Below, one piece after another: positions 8,414 through 17,778 of a stretch of 33,728 nucleotides of DNA. Where the stretch lies: NCBI GenBank assembly GCA_017544265.1, contig JAFYEM010000061.1, forward strand, positions 1 through 33,728, given 5' to 3'. The translations under genes and the position numbers were made by a program. Position 1 is the first letter of the stretch. The number at the start of each line of letters is the position of its first letter. The DNA is from Bacteroidales bacterium (GTDB taxonomy: Bacteria; Bacteroidota; Bacteroidia; Bacteroidales; UBA932). The notes under the pieces were generated by a model. The model did not search any database. It saw only the letters and a list, made by a program, of their open reading frames with translations, and was not told the origin of the DNA.

Positions 8414-11400
8414 ATGAAAAGTTTAGCTAAGAAAATCTTTCTTGCACTCTTCTGCCTGGGAACGGGAGTATCGCTTTTCGCCCAGAACACCGTCAAGGGT
8501 GTCGTCAGGGATGAAGCCGGCGAACCGCTCATCGGTGCGAGCGTGACCGTGGAGGGGACCTCCATCGTCACAATCACCGGCATCGACGGAGATTATGTGA
8601 TTTCCGTTCCGGCAGATGCAGTGAACCTTGCATTCTCGTTCATCGGCCTGAAGGACCAGGTGGTCCCCATCGAAGGCCGCAGCGAGATTGATGTTGTCCT
8701 GCTTCAGGACTCCACCTTCCTGGACGAAGTGGTCGTCGTGGGTTATGCTACCGTAAAAAGGCGTGACCTGCTCGGCTCCGTGTCGTCTGTTGGCAGCGAA
8801 AAACTCGCGGAAATGCCTGTTGCTGCTGTCTCTGAGGCTCTTACCGGCAAGATGGCCGGTGTTTCCGTGGTCACTACCGAAGGCGACCCTGACGCGGATA
8901 TCAAGATCCGTGTCCGCGGCGGTAGTTCGATTACCCAGAACAATTCCCCGCTCTATATCGTGGATGGTTTCCCGGTGGAGTCGATCAATGACATCGCCTC
9001 CTCCGAAATTGCCTCGATAGACGTACTGAAGGATGCTTTCTCCACTGCGATCTATGGTTCCAGGGGTGCCAACGGCGTTGTCATCGTCACTACCAAGAAC
9101 GCCGAGAAGGACCGTAAGGTTTCAATCCAGCTGAATGCCTATTACGGCATGAAGAAGATGGCAAACCGCAACGCCATCAAGGTTATGGACGTGGAGAACT
9201 ATGCAAAACTCCAGTATGAGCAGTACGCCATAAGCAAGGAACTTCCCAACAAATACGAGCCTTATTTCGGCAAGTTCTCCGAGATGGACCAGTATGAAGG
9301 AATGGAAGGAAATGACTGGCTGGACGCCGTGTTCGGCCGCACCGGAGACACTTTCTCCGCGGATCTGACTATTTCCGGCGCTGGCGAGCGCTACAGCTGG
9401 TCACTGGGTTATGCACACCTTGGCGAGACAGCAATCATGAAGGGTTCATCCTTCATGAGGGACAATCTCAAGTTCAAGGCCAACTTCAAGACTTCCAAGA
9501 ACATCAGCATCGACGCCAATGTCCGTTACTCCAGGGTCAATATCCGCGGCGCGGGCGCCAACAGCATCAATGATTCCGGCACCACTGCAGGACAGGGCCG
9601 TCTGAAGCATGCCATACAGTTCCAGCCTATTCCGGTTACCAGCATAGGCGGTGACGATGACGACGAATCAATGGCGAGCTACAAGGTCTCCCCCCTGAAG
9701 AGCGTGGAGGACAATGACAGCAGGCGCCTGAGGACCACCCTGAACGTGAATGCCGCGTTCAACTGGACCATAATCAAGAATCTCAAGCTCAAGATTGAGG
9801 GAGGACTGGAGGACTACCGCCAGAGCGACGACCGTTTCTACGGCACCAGCACCTATTACAGCGTCTCCAACAGCAAGGTTCTGGGCACTCCTTCCAACCA
9901 GCATAAGGAGAACTTCCGCACCCGGTTCCGCAACACCAACACCCTTAATTACGATTTCAAGAAGCTACTCAAAAACGATGACCATCAGCTCACGGCCCTC
10001 ATCGGCGAGGAACTCACCATCACCAAGAGCAATACCATCAACATGATGGTGGACGGTTTCCCTGTGTTCTTCAACTCGGAGCTGGCATGGAACTTCATGT
10101 CCTCCGCTTCCGGAAAATCGCTCGGGGCAGACGGAGTGACCAACAACGCTTCACTTAGCAACAATTACGCTGCCAATGACAACATGCTCTCATTCTTCAC
10201 CCGGGTGAACTATGAGTACAAGCACCGCTATTCCATAGGCGCGACCTTCCGTGCAGACGCATCGTCCAAGTTCAGCAATCCATGGGGCTTCTTCCCCTCC
10301 GCGGCCGTGTCATGGACCATTTCCCAGGAGCCTTTCATGTTCGCGGCCCGCAACTGGCTGGACCAGCTGAAACTGCGTTACAGCTTCGGTACCGCCGGCA
10401 ACAACAATATCCCCGGAGGCATGCTGAGCAAGGAATATGCTTCTTCGTCCACCACCTACATCAGCACCGGAGGCTCCTACTGGGCGCCCAAGACTGATGA
10501 AAACGGCAAGGCTACGATGAACAACCCGGACCTCAAGTGGGAGACAACCTATACCCACAATATCGGCCTCGACTTCGGCTTCTTCAATGGACGTCTTTCC
10601 GGTAGCATCGAAGTATATCAGAATGACACCAAGGACCTTCTGATTAATTTCCCCATCTCCGGAGCAGGCTACAACACCCAGTACCGCAATGCCGGTTCCA
10701 CCCGCAACCGCGGTATTGAAATTTCCCTCAACGCCCCTGTAATCACCACCAGGGATTTCTCGCTGAACCTGGCTGCAAACGTCGCCTTCAACAAGAACGT
10801 GGTAACAGACCTCGGCGGCCTGGATGTGTACAATTCCTCATCCTACTGGGCATCCAAGGATATCCAGGATGACTATAGAGTGGAAAAAGGCCAGCCTCTT
10901 GGAAATATGTACGGCTACGTGAGCGACGGCTTCTATACAACTGACGATTTCGTCGGCTATGTGGACGGCAAATGGGTGCTGAAAGAAGGAGTGGCCAACT
11001 CCAGCCCCGTAATCGGCGAGAACTATCTGATGCCGGGCGCCATGAAACTCAAGAATATCGACGGCTCAGCGGACAACATGGTCACCGCCTCCGACCGAAA
11101 GGTCATAGGAAACGCCATGGCGGACGTCACCGGCGGTTTCTCCCTGAGTGCATTCTGGAAGGGAATAGACCTAAGCATGAACTTCAACTACATGATTGGC
11201 AATGATGTCTATAACGCCAACAAGATTGAGTTCAACACTGTCCATAACAACTATTATTTCAACCTGACCAGGGATATGGAAGTTGGCAAGCGCTGGACCA
11301 TAATCGACTGGAGTAACGGCGAAGTTATGACCGATCTCGCTAAAATCGCCGAGGCCAACTCCGGCAAGAAGATGTGGAACCCGGTCATGGGCAACGCGGT

Positions 11401-11671
11401 GTTCTCCGACTGGGCTGTCGAGGATGCATCATTCCTCCGCCTGCAGAGCGCGACCATCGGATATACCCTCCCCGAGGCCCTCACCTCGAGGATTCATCTC
11501 CGCAAAGTCCGTGTCTATGTGACCGGAACCAACCTCTTCTGTCTCACCAAGTACTCCGGATATGATCCGGAAGTGGATACCCGCCGTACCACACCACTTA
11601 CTCCCGGTGTGGACTATTCCGCCTATCCCAAGAGCATAGGCGTAGTGGCCGGCCTTAACCTTACTTTCTAA
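8414..11671 (+). CDS. susC: SusC-family TonB-dependent outer-membrane transporter
   Basis: Imports pectic oligomers across the outer membrane using TonB energy, with the SusD protein as lid. A signal peptide ends at about LFAQ (residue 23). It is followed by a carboxypeptidase-regulatory-like beta-sandwich (NTVKGVVRDEAGEPLIGASV), the SusC signature DEVVVVGYATVKRRDLLGSV near residue 105, a plug domain with RVRGGSSIT and SIDVLKDAFSTAIYGSRGANG, and a long 22-strand barrel region ending in the terminal aromatic residue (NLTF). No STN domain is seen, so direct sigma/anti-sigma signalling is unlikely. Length (1085 aa) is normal. Oligogalacturonide as substrate is inferred from the neighbouring enzymes. 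Confidence 0.95.
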   Translation: MKSLAKKIFLALFCLGTGVSLFAQNTVKGVVRDEAGEPLIGASVTVEGTSIVTITGIDGDYVISVPADAVNLAFSFIGLKDQVVPIEGRSEIDVVLLQDSTFLDEVVVVGYATVKRRDLLGSVSSVGSEKLAEMPVAAVSEALTGKMAGVSVVTTEGDPDADIKIRVRGGSSITQNNSPLYIVDGFPVESINDIASSEIASIDVLKDAFSTAIYGSRGANGVVIVTTKNAEKDRKVSIQLNAYYGMKKMANRNAIKVMDVENYAKLQYEQYAISKELPNKYEPYFGKFSEMDQYEGMEGNDWLDAVFGRTGDTFSADLTISGAGERYSWSLGYAHLGETAIMKGSSFMRDNLKFKANFKTSKNISIDANVRYSRVNIRGAGANSINDSGTTAGQGRLKHAIQFQPIPVTSIGGDDDDESMASYKVSPLKSVEDNDSRRLRTTLNVNAAFNWTIIKNLKLKIEGGLEDYRQSDDRFYGTSTYYSVSNSKVLGTPSNQHKENFRTRFRNTNTLNYDFKKLLKNDDHQLTALIGEELTITKSNTINMMVDGFPVFFNSELAWNFMSSASGKSLGADGVTNNASLSNNYAANDNMLSFFTRVNYEYKHRYSIGATFRADASSKFSNPWGFFPSAAVSWTISQEPFMFAARNWLDQLKLRYSFGTAGNNNIPGGMLSKEYASSSTTYISTGGSYWAPKTDENGKATMNNPDLKWETTYTHNIGLDFGFFNGRLSGSIEVYQNDTKDLLINFPISGAGYNTQYRNAGSTRNRGIEISLNAPVITTRDFSLNLAANVAFNKNVVTDLGGLDVYNSSSYWASKDIQDDYRVEKGQPLGNMYGYVSDGFYTTDDFVGYVDGKWVLKEGVANSSPVIGENYLMPGAMKLKNIDGSADNMVTASDRKVIGNAMADVTGGFSLSAFWKGIDLSMNFNYMIGNDVYNANKIEFNTVHNNYYFNLTRDMEVGKRWTIIDWSNGEVMTDLAKIAEANSGKKMWNPVMGNAVFSDWAVEDASFLRLQSATIGYTLPEALTSRIHLRKVRVYVTGTNLFCLTKYSGYDPEVDTRRTTPLTPGVDYSAYPKSIGVVAGLNLTF

Positions 11672-11683
11672 AGGACATTGAAG

Positions 11684-13528
11684 ATGAAAAAGTTATTCAG
11701 CATAGTCATTAGCCTCGCAGTAATCTCCGCACTTGCGTCTTCCTGCGACAAACTCCTCAAACCGGAGTCTCCTTCCACCTTCGATGCCGAGACCATCTAT
11801 TCCAACTATTCTCTCGCCGAAGGTACCATTTTCGGTATCACCGAGACTTTCGCCATAGACAAGTCCTACCGTAACCGCTTTCTGGTATGGTACGGTTTCA
11901 ACACCGACATAGAGTGGTACAACACCTATAAACCCGGCGGTGACAATGACAAGACGGAAATCACGACCTACGACTGTCTTCCCGCCAACAAGGAACTCAA
12001 TCATGAAGAGGGATGCTACACCCAGATGTACAAAGGCATCGAACGGGCGAACCTCGCCATCGAGGGGCTCCGCAAATACGGCAAGGTCGGCGAAAAGGAA
12101 GACATGGCCTACCTGCTCGGTGAAGCCCTGACCCTCAGAGCTATGATTTATTATGACCTCTGCAAGGCCTGGGGTGATGTCCCTGCCCGTTTTGAACCGC
12201 TTACGAGTGAAACCATTTTCCTGCCTAAGTCCAGCAGGGACGTGATTTTTAAACAGATTCTTTCCGATCTGGACGAGGCAATCGGCTACCTGCCATATCC
12301 CGGCAAGTCTTCCGCTACTTCCCGTACTGACCGCATTAACAAGGTGTTCGCAGAAGGTTTATATGCCCGCATAGCCCTAATGGCTTCGGGTAAGGCCCTG
12401 CGTCCCGCTGAAGGAAAGGTAGGCACCCATAACCTCGGTTCGGTTGGTTTCACCAACGACAAGGAGCTTGGCAAGGATGTCCTCTATCCGAAGGCTCTTG
12501 CGCATCTTGAGGATGCCATTTCAAACGGCGGATGCTCCCTTGATCCGGATTTCGGGGCTTACTGGAAGCGCCAGAGCGCCAAGCAGAACATCCTTTTCGA
12601 TGGTGAAACTCTTTATGTGATTCCTTTCGGCAACGCCCGCGGACAGTGGAACAACTATTTTGCACTGCGCGCAGAAACCGGTTCCCGCTACAATACTTAC
12701 ACAAGCGCCCGCGGCGGTTCCGCAGGTCCTCTTCCTTATTTCTGGTGGAAGTACGATCCCAGGGACGTGCGTCGCGACATCACTTGTGTGAACTACAAGT
12801 GGAGCAGTGACGATGTGCTTGAACCTGCCGGTGTATCAAACTGGTATTTCGGCAAATACCGCTTCGAATGGGGTGATGCCCCCGCATCAAACGCTGATGA
12901 CGGAGTGAAACCTGTGGTCATGCGTTATGCGGACGTGCTGCTGATGGCGGCCGAAATCGAGAATGAACTCCACCCGGCATCAGCAAAGGCAAAAGAATGG
13001 CTTCTGGAAGTTCGTAAAAGGGCATTCCGGGGCAATGAGGCACTTGCCCGTGACTATGTCAACGCACTTGGCGGCAAGGACGATTTCTTTAACGCTATAG
13101 TTGACGAGCGCGCTTTCGAGTTCTGCGGAGAATTCCTTCGCAAGGCCGACCTGATCCGCTGGGGCAAACTCAAAACCCAGCTCGATGTCGCAAAAGAAGA
13201 GCTCCGTGCCCTTCGTGACGGAACCGGCGAATACAGCGGCCGCAACGATGACATTTATTACAAGTATGACAATGCCACCGAGTCCATAGCCATCTACGGT
13301 TTCAACGCCGGAGAGAGCGGCGATCCAGGTGACGATTGGATCAAGAAATCAGAGTATTTCTCCAAGGTGAAGGATGCCTCCGGGGCGGACACCGGACTTT
13401 ACGAGAAGCGTATCGAAGGACTTTATGCCCATGGCGAAGATGTCGAATGGTACATGTACTGGCCGATTTTCAGCGCCCAGATCAACGGAAGCCAGAATTT
13501 TGTTGTAAACGACTATAAGTATGAATAA
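11684..13528 (+). CDS. susD: SusD-family surface glycan-binding lipoprotein
   Basis: Forms the hinged lid of the SusC transporter and binds the oligosaccharide at the cell surface. The ATG at 11684 is chosen over the in-frame TTG at 11678, because it starts a normal signal (MKKLFSIVISL) with the lipobox ALASSC (Cys21 from this start). The SusD fold is visible from the TPR-like helices around EGLRKYGKVGEKEDMAYLLG and LRAMIYYDLCKAWGDVP, and from the C-terminal RYADVLLMAAEIENEL and VDERAFEFCGEFLRKADLIRWGKL motifs, which are highly characteristic of RagB/SusD. Length is 614 aa. It starts 12 nt after susC and overlaps the next gene by 8 nt. Ligand specificity (pectin) is from context only. Confidence 0.95.
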   Translation: MKKLFSIVISLAVISALASSCDKLLKPESPSTFDAETIYSNYSLAEGTIFGITETFAIDKSYRNRFLVWYGFNTDIEWYNTYKPGGDNDKTEITTYDCLPANKELNHEEGCYTQMYKGIERANLAIEGLRKYGKVGEKEDMAYLLGEALTLRAMIYYDLCKAWGDVPARFEPLTSETIFLPKSSRDVIFKQILSDLDEAIGYLPYPGKSSATSRTDRINKVFAEGLYARIALMASGKALRPAEGKVGTHNLGSVGFTNDKELGKDVLYPKALAHLEDAISNGGCSLDPDFGAYWKRQSAKQNILFDGETLYVIPFGNARGQWNNYFALRAETGSRYNTYTSARGGSAGPLPYFWWKYDPRDVRRDITCVNYKWSSDDVLEPAGVSNWYFGKYRFEWGDAPASNADDGVKPVVMRYADVLLMAAEIENELHPASAKAKEWLLEVRKRAFRGNEALARDYVNALGGKDDFFNAIVDERAFEFCGEFLRKADLIRWGKLKTQLDVAKEELRALRDGTGEYSGRNDDIYYKYDNATESIAIYGFNAGESGDPGDDWIKKSEYFSKVKDASGADTGLYEKRIEGLYAHGEDVEWYMYWPIFSAQINGSQNFVVNDYKYE

Positions 13529-16358
13529 GTTCAAATACATATTGACTGCCCTTGCGGCCATCGCCGCCGCATCATGCGCCAAGGAGTTCAATGAGATTAC
13601 GGAGGTACCCCTCAAGCGCTGCCTCGAACCCATGGACCTCAAGGTTACAGTGGACCGGAAAACCGGTTACAAGACTACCTTCGAGTGGAAGGTGACAAAG
13701 GATGCGGAGGCATATATCCTGGATGTGGAGAGAGTTTTCGAAGATGAGAATGGTGAAGCAGCCGGAAGATCCAGGGCCCTGTATGATACCATTCCTGCCA
13801 GGATGGTCCCCTTCGTTACCGAAGATATCGAACCCGGCGGAACCTACACTTTCATGGTCCGTGGAATATCCTCGACTAAAGATGATTCCGCGTGGGCTAA
13901 ATACGAAAAGACCTTCAAGACCTTTGCCGTTAAAGACCCGCTCGGACTTGTGGTACTGGAGCGTACTGCAAATTCAATCACGGTCTCGTGGTCAAAGGAA
14001 TTAGCTGACTATATGGATGTTTCCGATATCGTCGCAACACCCGCACACGGTGAAGGCGAGATCGCGATAGTCCCCGATGCGGCAGCTCTTAAGGCTGCGA
14101 CGGCGACTGTCTCAAATCTGGAAGCTTCTACCCAATATGAAATTACCCTCTTCTTCAAGGGCGCCATCCGGGGAAACGTATCTGCATGGACACTCCCGGA
14201 TTATTCCCAGGCCGTGGAACTGAAGGATACAGCCCATTTCCGCGCACTTGTCGAGGGCGGGGCGGACAAACTCGTCCTCCCTTACGGAGACACGGCTTTC
14301 GTAATTAAAAATGTGGTTCTGAACCATCCCCTTACTCTTCTCGGCAAACCGTCCGCTGACGGTGAGGCCCCTGTAGTCACAGGGCATTTCCGCCTTAAGG
14401 AAGGCGCTAACCTGATCCGTCTCGAGTCCCTGAACTTCGACGGTGAGTTAAACGGGCAGAAATACCAGTACGGACGGCTGATTCAGCTGGACGCTGACAT
14501 AAAGAACGCCCCTGTTAGCATTGATGTCATAAATTGCAAGATGGTCTCCTACGTGGACGGTCTGTATTATGGCAACAAGGAGGCCACCGTGTCGAGTTTC
14601 ACGGTGGACGGCCTGGTCGCTACCGATTTCAAGGGCAGCGGCGGCGAGTTCATCGACATACGCAAAGGTTCCTACGGGTCCATGGCCATACGCAACAGCA
14701 CCTTCGATACCGGCGGCCGCGTGTTCCTCCGTATCGACAAGGATCTTCCCGTGACAAGCCTCGTATTTGAAAACAATACGGTCAACACCGTCGCATCTTC
14801 CGGGAACAGCCTGCTTTACGTGAGGGGAGAGATTGGCAGCTATACCTGCGCCAACAACCTCTTCCTCAACGAGACTGGCCGGCTGCTGCTGAAAGATGCC
14901 TCCTGCAAGGTACCTGTATTCAAGAACAACTGGTTCTATAACTGCGGAGCCGCAGACAGCGACTTCTTCAAGTCTGCGCAGAGCGCCCTGGACGGCGATG
15001 AGGACAATCTCGGGACTAATATCCTGAAGGATGACCCCTGCAACGACGTGGCATGGCATGATTTCACCGTGGTGAACGAGGACCTTGTGGAACTCAAGGT
15101 CGGAGATCCCCGCTGGCTCGTGGAGGTGGAGAAAGTTCCTGAAGACCTCACCCAGGATGTAACCAAGGCAGTAAAGACCTGGGATCTGACGGACAGCGAA
15201 ATATTCCGCAAGGCTGCGAAAGAGGACATGGTCCGCGACGGCATCCGCTTCTATGTGCAGAACACGCCCGTCATCTTCGAGGCCGACGGTTTCCTCTTCA
15301 GCGGTGCCGCCACGCTAGCTGCTGGCGCGCCTGTGGACTGCGGAATAGGCATAAAGGTCGATGAGCCCGGCGCGCTTGTGCTCACTACAGGTGACGCCGG
15401 CGACGCAGCCGCGATGGCTGTCGTAAGCCGCGACGGAAAGCCCGCCATAGGCATCCCTGTATCGTCTTCCGCCATGAAGGTCATATTTGACGACATTGCC
15501 GCCGAGACCATGATTTATGTCTATGGTACCGGCGCAGTGAAGCTCAAGGCCCTTACCTGGACCGATGAAATTGACGACAGCGCACCTGCGCCGCTTGCCA
15601 ATCCTGAGCTCTCAATAAATGCGGAAACATTCAATGAGGATGCTGAGGGCGATGTTACTGTCAGCTGGACTGCCGTTCCGAAGGCTGCTTCTTATGCGAT
15701 TACACTCGACGGTGTCGCAAAGGATCCCGTGACAGAACCTTCATGGTCGATGGCGGTATCCGCCCTGACGCTTGGCAAACACACTGTCGGTGTCACAGCC
15801 CAGCCCGATCCTTCAGACAAGAAGAGCCTGCCTTCGGAAGAAGTGACAGTTTCCTTCAATATCCGCGAGGTTTTGAAACCGGTTACCGTGGAGACCAAGT
15901 GGGATTCCCTGTACTTCCACGCCTGCGCAGACAAATTCGGCAAGAATGTGGTTGTGAAGGCAGACTACGTGGAGAACAATATGGGATATGTCAATGGCGG
16001 CGGCTCCGGTTTCAAGTATGACCGTACCAGCATCCCTTCCAGCGAGAATGCGGTTTACCGCTGTCAGATGGCTGGAAGCGGCACATATTCCGGCGGAGTC
16101 ACCAAGTGCGGCATGCAGATCCAGGTCGCCGGCCCCGGCACCTTTGAAATCCATGCGGCCAGCGGCAGCAATACCGACGATCGCAAACTTATTCTCAATG
16201 GTGTCGAGTATGACGTCCCTGCCGGGAAAGACGGAGACGGGAAGGTCCAGGAACCCAGGACTATCACAATAGAAGTCGATGCTGCCGGCAAGATAGGCTG
16301 GTGCTCCAAGAGTGGCGGCATAAATGTCTTCTATGTCAAATGGACTCCAAAGAATTAG
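13521..16358 (+). CDS. DUF4957/DUF5123 multidomain surface lipoprotein of pectin loci (SusE-position)
   Basis: Likely an accessory surface glycan-binding protein; no catalytic residues are recognised. The lipobox AAASC (Cys19) is followed by AKEFNE, consistent with surface export. Two FN3-like modules (about residues 35-130 and 135-215) precede a right-handed beta-helix-like segment matching DUF4957/DUF5123 (about 230-500; motifs HPLTLLGKPSADGEAPVV, GGEFIDIRKGSYGSMAIRNS and NNWFYNCG). Such proteins sit beside SusD in many Bacteroidota pectin loci. The rest (about 540-945) has two beta-sandwich-looking modules separated by a third FN3 (about 700-785). These modules end similarly in GAVKLKALTW and GGINVFYVKW, which suggests a duplicated carbohydrate-binding domain. 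At 945 aa it is long for this family. The function is inferred from position and family. Confidence 0.82.
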   Translation: MNKFKYILTALAAIAAASCAKEFNEITEVPLKRCLEPMDLKVTVDRKTGYKTTFEWKVTKDAEAYILDVERVFEDENGEAAGRSRALYDTIPARMVPFVTEDIEPGGTYTFMVRGISSTKDDSAWAKYEKTFKTFAVKDPLGLVVLERTANSITVSWSKELADYMDVSDIVATPAHGEGEIAIVPDAAALKAATATVSNLEASTQYEITLFFKGAIRGNVSAWTLPDYSQAVELKDTAHFRALVEGGADKLVLPYGDTAFVIKNVVLNHPLTLLGKPSADGEAPVVTGHFRLKEGANLIRLESLNFDGELNGQKYQYGRLIQLDADIKNAPVSIDVINCKMVSYVDGLYYGNKEATVSSFTVDGLVATDFKGSGGEFIDIRKGSYGSMAIRNSTFDTGGRVFLRIDKDLPVTSLVFENNTVNTVASSGNSLLYVRGEIGSYTCANNLFLNETGRLLLKDASCKVPVFKNNWFYNCGAADSDFFKSAQSALDGDEDNLGTNILKDDPCNDVAWHDFTVVNEDLVELKVGDPRWLVEVEKVPEDLTQDVTKAVKTWDLTDSEIFRKAAKEDMVRDGIRFYVQNTPVIFEADGFLFSGAATLAAGAPVDCGIGIKVDEPGALVLTTGDAGDAAAMAVVSRDGKPAIGIPVSSSAMKVIFDDIAAETMIYVYGTGAVKLKALTWTDEIDDSAPAPLANPELSINAETFNEDAEGDVTVSWTAVPKAASYAITLDGVAKDPVTEPSWSMAVSALTLGKHTVGVTAQPDPSDKKSLPSEEVTVSFNIREVLKPVTVETKWDSLYFHACADKFGKNVVVKADYVENNMGYVNGGGSGFKYDRTSIPSSENAVYRCQMAGSGTYSGGVTKCGMQIQVAGPGTFEIHAASGSNTDDRKLILNGVEYDVPAGKDGDGKVQEPRTITIEVDAAGKIGWCSKSGGINVFYVKWTPKN

Positions 16359-16362
16359 ACTT

Positions 16363-17778
16363 ATGGCTTTTATAGACAAAGACTTCATGTTGCAGTCCAG
16401 GACTGCGCAGAAACTCTATCACGAGCATGCAGAGGGTATGCCCATAATAGATTATCACTGTCATCTCGTACCTAAGCAGATTGCCGAGAACATCCAGTTC
16501 CGCGACATTACCCAGCTCTGGCTGGTGGACGGTCACTACGGCGACCACTACAAGTGGAGAGCCATGAGGGCCAACGGGGTGAGTGAGGAATACCTCACGG
16601 GAGGCACAAGGTCCTCCTGGGAGACATTTGAAAAGTGGGCGGCTACAGTACCCTATACCATGCGCAATCCGCTTTATCACTGGACTCATCTGGAACTGAG
16701 CCGTGTCTTCGGCATAGACAAACTTCTCTGCCCCGCGACTGCCCGCGAAATTTTTGAGGAGTGCAACGCACTTCTTGCAACCGAGCAGTTCCGCGGCCAG
16801 GCCCTTATCCGCCGCTTCAACGTCGAGGTCGTCTGCACTACAGACGACCCGGCGGATGACCTGCGCTACCATAAGATGATTCTCGAGCATCCTTTCGGCA
16901 CCAGGGTGATTCCCGCATGGCGTCCGGACAAGGCTATGGCAATCGAGGACCCGAAGGCGTACAAGGCCTATCTCGCGCAGCTCGGCGAGGCCGCAGGCAT
17001 GGAAATCAATTCCTATTCGGACCTTATCGACGCCCTTCAGAAGCGCCATGACTTCTTCGAGTCCATGGGCTGCCGGCTTTCAGACCACGGTCTGGAGACT
17101 TTCTACAGCGCACCCTACAAGCAGCTTGAGATAGACCTCATCTTCAAGTCGGTGCTGCTCGGAAAGACTCCTGACGCAGTCGCTCTGGACAAGTTCCGCA
17201 GCGCTTTCCTCCACGACATGGCAGTGATGGACGCGAATTCCGGCTGGACGCAGCAGTTCCACGTGGGAGCAATCCGCAACAACAACTCCAGGATGTTCAG
17301 GCTGATCGGCCCGGATACCGGCTACGACGCTATCCACGACCTCCCCACGGCGGCTGCTGGTCACCGTTTCTTCGACCGTCTCGAAGCCGAGGGCTCCCTC
17401 GCCAAGACCATTCTCTACTGCCTCAATCCCAAGGACAACGAGGTTATGATGACAATGGCCTATACCTTCAACGACGGCACCGTGCCCGGCAAGATGCAGT
17501 TCGGCTCGGGCTGGTGGTTCCTCGATCAGGAGGACGGAATGCGCAAGCAGATGAACGCGCTTTCGACCCTTGGACTGCTGAGCCGCTTTGTGGGAATGCT
17601 CACGGACAGCCGTTCGTTCATCTCCTATCCCCGCCACGAATACTTCCGCAGGATACTCTGCGACGTGATTGGCAAGGATGTGGAAGAAGGCAAGCTTCCT
17701 GCTTCCGAACTTGATTTCATCGGCGGAATGATAGAGGATATCTGTTACTTTAACGCTAAAAACTACTTTAAATTTTGA
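16363..17778 (+). CDS. uxaC: Uronate (glucuronate/galacturonate) isomerase
   Basis: Interconverts D-galacturonate and D-tagaturonate (or glucuronate and fructuronate), the first step of intracellular galacturonate catabolism. Amidohydrolase-fold enzyme of 471 aa. The ATG at 16363 is chosen because the protein then begins MAFIDKDFMLQS, like other Bacteroidota UxaC. An in-frame ATG at 16324 would overlap the previous gene by 35 nt. Family features are the metal-binding DYHCHL (His32, His34), the CTTDDPADDLRYH strand, QFHVGAIRNNNSRMF, and the C-terminal SRFVGMLTDSRSF and YPRHEYFRRILC. It begins 4 nt after the DUF5123 stop and ends in a TTGA overlap with uxaA, so the import genes and catabolic genes form one unit. 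Confidence 0.95.
   Translation: MAFIDKDFMLQSRTAQKLYHEHAEGMPIIDYHCHLVPKQIAENIQFRDITQLWLVDGHYGDHYKWRAMRANGVSEEYLTGGTRSSWETFEKWAATVPYTMRNPLYHWTHLELSRVFGIDKLLCPATAREIFEECNALLATEQFRGQALIRRFNVEVVCTTDDPADDLRYHKMILEHPFGTRVIPAWRPDKAMAIEDPKAYKAYLAQLGEAAGMEINSYSDLIDALQKRHDFFESMGCRLSDHGLETFYSAPYKQLEIDLIFKSVLLGKTPDAVALDKFRSAFLHDMAVMDANSGWTQQFHVGAIRNNNSRMFRLIGPDTGYDAIHDLPTAAAGHRFFDRLEAEGSLAKTILYCLNPKDNEVMMTMAYTFNDGTVPGKMQFGSGWWFLDQEDGMRKQMNALSTLGLLSRFVGMLTDSRSFISYPRHEYFRRILCDVIGKDVEEGKLPASELDFIGGMIEDICYFNAKNYFKF

Noticed and set aside
16324-16362. Longer start for uxaC (ATG at 16324)
   Set aside because: It would overlap the DUF5123 gene by 35 nt and add residues not typical of UxaC; the ATG at 16363 gives the family N-terminus.
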